Below are positions 13,501 to 21,185 of a DNA stretch of 64,000 bases, one piece after another. Location of the stretch: NCBI GenBank assembly GCA_015698045.1, contig BLAL01000306.1, forward strand, positions 186,001-250,000, in the 5' to 3' direction. Position 1 is the first letter of the stretch; each line of letters begins with the position of its first letter. The translations under genes and the position numbers were made by a program. Source of the stretch: Rhizophagus clarus (Eukaryota; Glomeromycota; Glomeromycetes; Glomerales; Glomeraceae). The notes under the pieces are model-generated. The model did not search any database and was not told the DNA's origin. It saw only the letters and a list, made by a program, of their open reading frames with translations.

Positions 13501-16500
13501 AATATCGAGCGAACAAAAATACTGTTTACACCAATTTGGATAATATTATCTCAGATGATATCTGGAAATGCATTTACGATAATGACGCTTTAACATTACT
13601 CGATCTTATTAAAGGAATTATTCCTGTATCATTTAATAACATTAATACGCACTTACAGAATCAAAACAATTTTAGGAAAGTAATCTTTGAATTTAGATCA
13701 TTTTTATTAGCGGAATCTGAGAAGATATGGACTTATCGGTGTATAATGCAACATGAGAAGGAAAGAATTAATGGGATCAGTTCTCAAGATAAAAATAATA
13801 GAATAGTAAATAATAGTTATATAGATATACATAGAAAAATAGATAATAGTAATCAATTTTGTTTAGAAGCTTTAGAAAGTCGCGTTAATTTAGGATCTAA
13901 TGTTCTAAGTTATTATGGTACGGACCTTCTGCCAAATTAGTTTCTTTTTGTTTCTTTTTATATATAGGAAGTTGTGTTGGATTTTGTAGGAGTTGTTGGA
14001 GAATGGCGCGCGCGCCTGGGCGGGGGCTAGGAATATGTGACTCTTACGATGGATCATAATGCTAGTATACTGTGGTTACGCCCTGTATTTCCTATCATGA
14101 TAACTTAGTTCTTAGTTTATCCTCGATTTTAACGCCTGTAAAAAAAAAAAAAAAAAAATAAATAACTTACGCCCTATATTATTAAATAATTTTTTAAATA
14201 AAGAAATTAGTTAGTTTAAATTATATGTAAATATTATATAAATATGTAATAATAGATACGACTTACCAACTAAAATAAATTACCAAATAATTTTTAAATA
14301 AAGAAATTGGTTAATTAAATCGATAAATAATAGAAGTATAGATAACATATAACTTACACCCTGTATTATGTATTATTTGTTAATTAATTAGATGCAAATA
14401 TTATTCCAAAAGTATATACTGTAAATTAAATAAATTAAATAACACTTACAATCTAATCATGCATTAAGTAAAGAGTATAATTAGTTTAAATTACATATGA
14501 ATATTATATGCATAATTAAATATTGTAACTTACCATCTATGATAATATTAATTATTAAATAATTATTTAAAAATTTAGTTTTCTGAATAGTATGTAAATA
14601 AAGTTGAAAATAAATAGCTAATAACTTACCAACTATATAATATTATCAATTGTTAAAGTTATATAAAATAACAGTGATATCATTATTATGTAAATAATAA
14701 AATTATAAGATAGTTTATTAACTTACGAGCTAAATTATTTAAATTATATGTGAATATTACAGTATATAAATTAGAATGATATTTAAATTATTTTCAATAA
14801 TTTTGGTTTAGTGTGTCAATCCGTTAAGCGTTTATCCGGATAATTATCAGATATCTGCAATCTGACAGATATCTGAATCTGTTTTTTTAAACAGATCGGA
14901 TAGGCAGATATCAGATAATATAACAGATTATCTATAGATATCCGTTTAATTTAAAGTGTCAATCTGTCTAGTGTCTATCCGGATAATTATCAGATATCCG
15001 TCATCTGAAGGATATCCGGATAATAAACAGATAATTTAACAGATTATCCGGATTCAATCTGTTTAAATTGTAAAACGTTAGAAATCGGAATGATGGAATG
15101 TCGATTTTTTTTATCACCAAATAATTTTTTTAACCTAACTCCTCGTTCTTAAGTATTGTTTTGAACTGAAAAGTTTTATTTTTTAACCGGACAGGACTTT
15201 GAAGAGCAGGGAGTAGGTGTTTGTTTCAAAATTATTCTTTTTGTTTCTTGACCGATACTTTCTTTTTTTACGGAAACGCATTTTATTTGGAAGCATTATT
15301 TTGAAAGATTTTTATGTTACTTTTTTCATCAATAACTGATTTTTTTACTTGTAGGAGCATTATATTTATTTATTTATTTTTCTTTTTTTCTTTTTTTTTG
15401 GTTGTTAATCATTTTTCTTTCAATTTTACAGAAATAGTTTGTGATTTGAAAGCCTTTGAATTTTGAATTTTTTTTTTTTATTTCTTGGTTATTTTTTCCT
15501 TCTTTTTTATTGAAATCGTGATTCTTCCTATGTATTTTCAATTTTAATAAAAATCAGTTTTTTTAAAATTTGATATGATTTAGTGATTTATTTATTTATT
15601 GATTTACAATTATTTAAGAACCCTAAAATAAATTGACTAAAGTTATTTATGAATTGAATCCATATGTTTACCATTTCTCTTAAGAAACATAATTTTTTGA
15701 AATAGCTTCAGATTCATTTGGTTTCGTTTCACTGTAAGTAAGTTCCCAGCGTCTGAAAAAAGCCTTTCACTGGATGTGGAACTCACATATACTGCAAGAT
15801 ACTTTTTAGCAAAACTACTTAATATTGGAAAATTTTTTTCTTGCCCATGCCACCACTCAAGCGGATCACTTTCAAAATTCATTTTTTTAAGAGCAAGATA
15901 ATCAATTACTTCATCGACTTTTTCTGTATCTGATGATGCATTAAAACTTGCAAAAATAGAATCATATTTTTGAGAATCATCATCATCATCCTGAATTGTT
16001 TCAATTGAATCAGAAATAGAATTTGAAGTTAATAATTCTGATAATTTTTCTTGATTATATTCATCTTTTAAAAGTTCTTTTGTGTCCTGACGCTGTTTAG
16101 CAGTGACAAATGATAAATCTTTTATTCTAGGATCAAGAAGACTTGGAAGAAGTGATCTTGGTGTAATAAGATTACTCCAGTAATATTTCATTGCAACATA
16201 CAAACTTAATTTAACCTTTTTGACCAAGTCTTGTGTATTAATCGGATTATTTATTTTAAGTTTCCTAATTGCTGTTGGACTTGGGTCTTCTTCATCATCA
16301 TCCTCAATAGAAATCTCATCATCAAATATGTTATCATAATTTTTAAAGTCAATTTCTGATGCATATCTTTTATCTTCTATTGTTGAAGGTTGAAGCTGAT
16401 TAATTATTCTAATAAGAGTAGGAACCATGACAGAATATGTACAATATTTGCTACCACCAAGATAATTAGTAGCTTCAGCAAAAGGCTTTAAAATTAGAAT

Positions 16501-19500
16501 AACATCTTTAATTGCACTCCATTCTTCTTCCTCTAACATGATTTTCCTTAATCTTTTATAATCTTTTTTAAAATCTAAATCAGTTTTTGTTGAGAGTGTA
16601 TTAATTAATACATTGATATAATCTTTTAACCTAAGAAGCTGTTGCCAAGCAAGGAAGGAAGAATTCCATCGTGTGATGATGTCAGCAATAATATGCAAAT
16701 AATCTGAAGTTTGACCAGGATTCTAAAAATTTATTGAATAAATAAAAATTTTATTATTTAAAAAAATCATAATTAAAATGAGCTCACCTGTTTTTTTAAT
16801 AATATACATATTTCTTCATCTTCTTCTTCATTTCCTCTAACATTAATATCATTATTTTTCTTTATTTTTCCAATATCAGGAAATTTTTTTTGGATTTCCT
16901 CTAAACGCTCACTTTGTTTAGGACGCATAAAGAAATTAATTAAACGCTTAGCTCTCATAATTAAAATTTGAGCGGGCATTATACCCTTTCCAATTACCAA
17001 ATGCAAGGTATGTGCTGTACATCCTAACCACTTTACTTCTTCCATTTCATTAATTGCTTTCTTTACATTACTACCATTATCAGTAGTGATTGCATATATT
17101 TTATCTCTAATATCCCAATCTTTTAAAACTAATTCAAGAGTTTCACGAATATTTGCTGCTGTATGCGGGTAACATACATATTCAATAGTAAGTGTAAGTT
17201 CTTTTAATTTCCACTTAGAATTGATGAAAGAACATGTTACTCTAAGATACCCTTGTTTGTTTCTGGAAGTCCATAAATCTAAAGTTAAAGAAATGGATAT
17301 TGCCTCATTTTTTATTAGAGTTTTCAGTTTTGGTAAAGTATAATTAAAAGTCTCATAAATCATATTTCTGATTGTTTCTTGACTAGGAACAACAAATGCA
17401 GGGTCTAATTCTTTAAAAAGTATTCTTAAATCTTCACTTTTAACAACACGGATGGGTTGAGAATCATTAACGATCCAATTTACTAAAAATTGTCATAGTT
17501 CTTTCTGCCATTTTTCTGTATGTAGTTTAATATTCTATATTTAAAAAAAATTCAATGTTAATATAAAATTATTGAATTATTTATATCAAATAAATTTACT
17601 AACCTTACTATTATTATCAGTACTTTCTTCAATCACTCCATCTTTACCAAGGTTATAAACGCATTTCCAGTGGAATTTCCAGTATTTTGATAAGTAACAC
17701 TACATGAACCATCATCAGTCATCTCTTGACATTTAATAATGGTAATTTTTTTTTCTTGCTTTTCAACTTCCTCCTCCTTAAAATGTTGCCAGATCCATGA
17801 TTTTTTTGGTCTCGTTCTTTTTTTACTAGAACCACTAGTTATATTTTCGATATTAGTTGGATCAGACATTTCAAATTAAAAATGAAATTTGTAGTGTTTA
17901 ATTCAAGAATGAAAAAACAACGCAACGATGATCTTAATTTCACATGTAAATCGATTATCATATATCAATTTTTGGATTTTCTGGCTTCCAGTTTTTTTTA
18001 AGATCTGAAAAGGAAATTGTTTATAAGTAGATGATCTTAAGTTTATATCTTTTGATAAATAATCCCTTAATTTGCATAAGCGAAATCTAAAGCTTAAAAG
18101 TTATTTATTATAAATAGTTCAGTGCTTTATGATAAATAAAACTTATAAATCGACTATCAAAATTGTTAAAATTTATTTTAAAAATAACCAGTAATATTAA
18201 TGTAACATAAGAAACCAAAACACAACGAATATGAGATATTTACCTCTATCCTGAAAATCAAGCTGCCCTTGTAAAATGAAAAAGAAAACTTAGTAATAGT
18301 TGAAAGAGTGAAAATTTCTTTGAATAAAATCAAACACAGACCTTAATGTTAAATGTACCAAAATCTTGAATCAATTATCCATCAATCTATCTCTGTAAGA
18401 AAAAAATGTAAATAATGGGCTGTGAGAACAAGAAGAAACCCTCAAATAAAAAAAAACTATTATTAACCCTAATCTTAAATGGGACCTTTAAAGACTATAG
18501 CTCTGATTCTAACTGTCAGATAATCTAAAAGAAAATAAAAGTGGAGAGAGATGGACAATTATTTACCGGCCCCATTCCTGTAAAATAAAGGAAGCAAAAG
18601 CAAATATTTAGCAATGGGCTCATTGGACAAAGGAGTAAAAGAAAAGACAAATGAAACGAAAAAAAACTCTAATATCTTCTGAAGATTTAAAAAATTCACC
18701 TCTTAGGTCCGTTCCTTACAAAAAAAGTAGTCAGTAATAGGCTCAGGAGTAAAAGTTAACAAAATGAATGAATAGAATACCAACCTTAATGTATTCTAGC
18801 ATTTAAAGTCCCAAACCGTTCATCTGTTAGTCTAAGTAAAAAAAGAAACAGTTAAAAGAAGGATAGAAATAAAAAAATATCCTGTGAAAAGAAAATCTTA
18901 CGAAAAATCTATTTTGAACGAGATCCCAAAACATTTTACCAGAAAATAATCCACTTGTTCATTTTTATTGGAAAAAAAAGAAGAAAAACCCACTTGAAAG
19001 TAAGGATGGTGCCGCAATTGATTTATCAAATCCGCAATATTGCAGATTTTGGAGTTGAATTGCGGTTAGTGAACCGCAATTCCGCAATTCACCTGATCGG
19101 TTTTGGCAGTTTACCGAACCGATTTAATAAAAAAAACGTTTTGCAACGTTTTTTTAATTAATTTAAAGAAAAAACGTTGCGAAACGTTTTTTCAAAGTAT
19201 TTTAATTAATAAAAAGCGTTTCGCAACGTTTTTTTAATTAATTTAAAGAAAAAACGTTGCGAAATGTTTTTTCAAAGTATATTTAATTAAAAAAAAACGT
19301 TTCGCAACGTTTTTTAATTAATTTAAAGAAAAAACGTTGCGAAACGTTTTTTCAAAGTATATTTAATTAAAAAAAACGTTTCGCAACGTTTTTTTAATTA
19401 ATTTAAAGAAAAAACGTTGCGAAACGTTTTTTCAAAGTATATTTTAATTAAAAAAAACGTTTCACAACGTTTTTTTGGATTGCTTTAGCGAAATTGCAAT

Positions 19501-20245
19501 TCCGCAAATGTATCGCAATTCCGCAAATGTGCCGCAATTCCGCAATTATTCCGCAATTGAATTGCGGTACTTTGCGGAATTGCGGAATATTTGCAGAATT
19601 GCGGACAATTGCGGATTGCGGAATTGCGGATATTTAGGTTTAAAAATCCGCAATGTTCCGCAATACCGTAAATCGCAATTATTCCGCAATTGCTTATTTG
19701 CGGCACCATCCTTACTTGAAAGATCTTTTAACTAGTTATTTTTAAATAATCTAAACTTTTATTGTACTAGTGTCTTAACGTTTTATTAAATAAAATAAAA
19801 TAAAATAAAAAAAAAAAATTGAATAAATATGGTAACGATGGATGAATCTGACTGATATCCAGATAAATGGATAAATCTGGCAAATTGATGGATACTCAGA
19901 TGAATCTGACAGATATCCAGATAAATCTGGTAAATCGACGGATTCTCAGATGAATCAGACAGATATCTGAATAAATTCAGATATCCTTTACGGATAGTTA
20001 GATGAACTAAACAGATTTGGATTTGGATAACGGATGACAGATATCATCCAGATTGACATACTATTTTGGTTTAATAATTAAGTTTAGTATATTTTACCTT
20101 TGGATTCCTTGACATTACTTGAAGCTAATTTTATTAATATTGGCAAATTTGGTTTAAAAATTTTTGGATAATTCTAACATTCTATTAAATAATTATGCTA
20201 TATCAGATATGCTTTACCTTTATTATTATTATTATTGTAAGGCAT
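4593..20245 (-). CDS. TKL-type protein kinase with microexon-encoded N-terminus
   Basis: Main coding exons are 5597-5828 (N-lobe) and 4593-5519 (rest), with an intron at 5520-5596. Seen: WIPYNQF, a glycine loop IGGFGIIY, VALKYL (ATP-binding Lys), catalytic loop YCDLHDGNIL (HRD changed to YCD), DLG in place of DFG, IAPEVL, YSFSMIMWEFTSG and LMKKCWNEDPLKRPS. The N-lobe exon enters in phase 2 and starts FGTSENEILDEF, so upstream exons are required. Microexons CTC, TTG, ATG, ATT, GGT, TTG, GGC, CTT, ATT, GTG, ATTCTT, TTG and A (14729 down to 5913), preceded by a 27-nt exon (20098-20124) and a 30-nt exon (20218-20247, ATG at 20245-20243), join in frame to ALDDWFGPYCDSFE before FGTSEN. This resembles the W-C-x-x-C-D-P-F...TSGN N-terminus of the kinase at 35 kb. 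The model totals 417 aa. A LINE and a hAT element lie inside introns. The kinase domain is certain; the microexon chain is inferred from splice motifs, phase and the recovered motif. Altered HRD and DFG motifs suggest weak or no catalysis. Confidence 0.65.
5829..6582 (-). repeat. Proximal part of the intron/microexon tandem array
   Basis: Units of 80-110 bp with a shared core (taaataaagaaattagttag, ttatatgtaaatattatata). On the minus strand each unit ends in an acceptor-like yyAG, a very short segment, then GTAAGT: 5913 (A, 1 nt), 6012-6014 (TTG), 6100-6105 (ATTCTT), 6206-6208 (GTG), 6305-6307 (ATT), 6489-6491 (CTT), 6579-6581 (GGC, inside the LINE target duplication). The unit near 6390 has lost its donor, giving one intron of double length (6308-6488, 181 bp). 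The donor GTAAG is intact in every other unit. Confidence 0.8.
6626..8785 (+). pseudogene. LINE ORF1 (gag-like, zinc-knuckle RNA-binding protein), three in-frame stops
   Basis: ORF1 proteins bind LINE RNA and chaperone reverse transcription. One frame runs from 6626 (more likely start: ATG 6719, MTGNNSKN) to TAA 8783-8785, but is cut by TAA 7568-7570, TAA 8315-8317 and TGA 8537-8539. There is no frameshift: all pieces share a frame. The N-terminal 150 residues are Pro/Ser/Thr/Asn-rich. The central part, about 7240-7900, resembles two RRM-like repeats of gag proteins. A CCHC-type knuckle CFRYGDPSHVTKEC lies near 7990-8031, with the second Cys changed to Tyr (TAT where TGT is expected). A basic Asn/Gly-rich linker follows. 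The next gene starts 8 bp downstream. Confidence 0.8.
8794..13940 (+). pseudogene. LINE ORF2: APE endonuclease, reverse transcriptase, RNase H; frameshift and stop
   Basis: ORF2 nicks the target and reverse-transcribes the element RNA. The endonuclease is at about residues 50-300: LNVHSL, LALQEIS, LGDFNLS, SSRIDYIWIS, TTDHKLV. RT from about residue 590: GKAAGPSRIHNEF, NTRPITLLE, LQYAGLPGSS, ALDMSKAYDRV, GIDQGEVISPLLW, and the catalytic AYMDDTTII near 11259-11285. The frame slips by one base in a C-run near 11102-11106, between the RT motifs, so the 782-codon frame ends at 11142 and the rest continues in another frame. RNase H: YTDGS, TRAEIM, HTDSQ (12610-12830), then a TGA at 12894-12896, then KGHSGNYYNEQVDDY. 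The C-terminal zinc-finger-like CALCETDDETFDH is near 13380-13420. Dead copy. Confidence 0.9.
13941..14158 (+). other. LINE 3' UTR and poly(A)
   Basis: Non-coding tail of the LINE. It contains a locally GC-rich segment (gcgcgcgcgcctgggcggg, about 14004-14024), unusual for this window, then an A-run that runs directly into the target duplication. Confidence 0.8.
14159..14808 (-). repeat. Distal part of the intron/microexon tandem array
   Basis: Continuation of the array beyond the LINE. Candidate single-codon microexons on the minus strand: 14171-14173 (GGC), 14267-14269 (TTG), 14358-14360 (GGT), 14450-14452 (ATT), 14534-14536 (ATG), 14630-14632 (TTG), 14727-14729 (CTC). Each is preceded by a consensus acceptor (tatag, catag, tacag, tttag) and followed by GTAAGT. 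The introns between them are 81-94 bp. Units diverge with distance from the kinase exon, yet the splice motifs and the 3-nt length hold. Confidence 0.8.
15643..17869 (-). pseudogene. hAT transposase, three exons, broken
   Basis: Exon 1 (17604-17869): MSDPTN start and a BED-finger region (KSWIWQHFKEE, IIKCQE, SVTYQNTGNSTGN). It ends in a frameshift near 17650, after which YNLGKDG is read in another frame. Intron 17535-17603. Exon 2 (16788-17534): LDLWTS, ITTDNGSN and GCTAHTLHLV give the catalytic Asp motifs; TGA at 17493-17495 breaks the frame. Intron 16723-16786/7. Exon 3 (15643-16722): TRWNSSFLAWQQL, then the hAT C-terminal dimerisation region DPLEWWHGQEKNFPILSSFA and SSTSSERLFSDAG. Introns of 65-69 bp have GT..AG ends. 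Two lesions make this copy non-functional, although the domain order is complete. Confidence 0.88.
17870..18992 (-). other. Leader region of the hAT element with short exon-like segments
   Basis: No long ORF. On the minus strand several short segments are bounded by AG and GT. Examples: 24 nt inside 18240-18285 (acceptor ttttacaag, donor GTAAAT), 11 nt near 18567-18580 (acceptor ttttacag, donor GTAAAT), 15 nt near 18698-18715 (donor GTGAAT). They may be non-coding leader exons upstream of the transposase start at 17869; the alternative is chance in AT-rich DNA. Confidence 0.35.
19001..19714. mobile_element. Nested hAT-type MITE with 8-bp TSD and palindromic tandem core
   Basis: Inverted ends TAAGGATGGTGCCGCAA are flanked by perfect cttgaaag at 18993-19000 and 19715-19722. 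The arms are rich in attgcgg/ccgcaat. The core (about 19130-19475) is four-plus copies of a unit of about 78 bp holding aacgttgcgaaacgtt and its reverse complement, spaced by ttaattaatttaaag. No coding capacity; the open frames here are made of the ccgcaatt repeats. It is inserted in the larger hAT element. Confidence 0.88.
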
Positions 20246-20247
20246 TA
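20072..20247 (-). other. Candidate 5' exons of the microexon kinase gene
   Basis: On the minus strand, acceptor caattatatag, then a 30-nt segment (20218-20247), then GTAAAG; 93-bp intron; acceptor aaaattag, then a 27-nt segment (20098-20124), then GTAAAA. Both lengths are multiples of three. In the frame set by the kinase exon they read M-P-Y, five Asn, K, then ASSNVKESK, without a stop. Removing the hAT element leaves a 103-bp intron to the next microexon. The ATG at 20245-20243 could be the start; transcription would begin upstream. Confidence 0.5.
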
Positions 20248-20389
20248 CTATATAATTGCATCAAATTTCTTCTTAAAAAAAAAATGATATTTCTTATAGG
20301 CATAAGATTTAAATTAGGTTGATCAGTTGATCACAATCATGCATGTATAACATCATGATAGAGAAAATAATTAACATAATATAAGAAAG

Positions 20390-20565
20390 ATAAGTCTGCC
20401 AAGAGATTTGTGTTACCTTAAAAATACATGTTTAGCGTGATTTATTATATTTTTACCAAATTATTGGGTCATTTCGTGTAGCAAACAATTTCCTTTTTTC
20501 AAAAAAAATCTCCTTTTTTAGCAATTTGTATCACCTAAACGACCTGCCATTTTTATATTCTTTAT
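20390..20565. repeat. Dispersed repeat, copy 1
   Basis: The segment from ctgccaagagatttgtg to cacctaaacgacctgcca has a diverged same-strand copy at 57030-57185. It is probably a non-autonomous element; no clean TIR or TSD was found. Confidence 0.45.
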
Positions 20566-20569
20566 TTTA

Positions 20570-20660
20570 ATTTAAAATAATCTAAATTGAAATCTAAATT
20601 GAGATCTAAATTGAAATTTAAATTGAAATCTAAATTTAAATCTAGATTGAATTTTAAATT
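20570..20660. repeat. 12-bp tandem repeat (ctaaattgaaat)
   Basis: About seven degenerate copies of taaattgaaatc in a row. Simple-sequence array without coding potential. Confidence 0.8.
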
Positions 20661-20734
20661 TAAATAGAAAAGAAAAATCCTGTTTTAACGAATTGAGGTT
20701 GTTTATATACCTGTGAAAAATAAATTTTTAGTCT

Positions 20735-21185
20735 CAATTTTATGGTAGATCACTTCATTTTTGATTAGTAAGCCCAATTTTACCAAAAAAAATTAGAAAG
20801 ATTTCTTTTAAAAAAACTGATTGGCTTATATTTGATTAAATGATTAATAAGCACAATATTTACCAAGTTTTTTTGGTATTAGTATAAAAAAAATATTTTT
20901 TTTTTTTTTGTCTTACTATAGCAGATAGTAAATCACCCCATTTGTGATCACTAAGCCCAATTTTACTAAAAAATTTTTTTTTACAAAATTGGCTAGTGGA
21001 TCAACTTATTTTTGATCAAGTAAAGCATGGTCTTACCAAAAAAAAATTAGAATACTAATTAGCTTGTTCTGGCTTACAAGCGGAATATTTACCAAAAAAA
21101 AATCAAAAAAAAAATTGCTAGTGAATCAGCTTATTTTGATCATAAGTTTGATCTTTACCAAAAGAAATTAAAACAATTTTTTTTT
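20735..21185. repeat. Degenerate tandem repeat of 60-120-bp units
   Basis: Five or six diverged units sharing gtggatcaacttatttttgatca followed by agcccaattttaccaaaaaa (near 20745, 20825, 20930, 20995, 21055, 21120). No gene. Confidence 0.6.

Larger units (their letters stand above)
6583..14158 (+). mobile_element. Non-LTR retrotransposon (LINE) with EN-RT-RNase H ORF2, poly(A) and 19-bp TSD
   Basis: The element is flanked by the direct repeat aaataaataacttacgccc at 6564-6582 and 14156-14174 (the first three A of the right copy merge with the tail). It carries ORF1 (6719-8785), ORF2 (8794-13940), a short 3' UTR and a poly(A) run (about 14140-14158). The APE-type endonuclease, RT, and RNase H after the RT fit the Tad1/I-like LINE groups; the clade is not proven. 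It is inserted on the plus strand, antisense to the kinase gene, exactly in one array unit. Confidence 0.9.
14809..20063 (-). mobile_element. hAT-family DNA transposon with 8-bp TSD
   Basis: Ends TAGTGTGTCAATC (left) and TAGTATGTCAATC (right, inverted), flanked by perfect ttttggtt at 14801-14808 and 20064-20071. Long subterminal arms (14815-15075 and 19850-20060) are packed with inverted copies of gatatccg/cagatatc motifs, probably transposase-binding sites. The element carries a broken hAT transposase (15643-17869, minus) and a nested MITE (19001-19714). It interrupts the intron between the 27-nt exon and the first single-codon microexon of the kinase gene. Confidence 0.9.

Noticed and set aside
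5829-14808. Reading the microexons in frame 0, giving an all-hydrophobic peptide that could be a membrane anchor
   Set aside because: It needs the weaker GTTAGT donor at 5913, meets a stop in the 30-nt exon upstream and loses the conserved W...CD motif; the hydrophobic look follows from T/G-rich bases next to splice sites.
19475-19735. ORFs on both strands of 75-86 codons
   Set aside because: Both are translations of the ccgcaatt repeats in a MITE arm.
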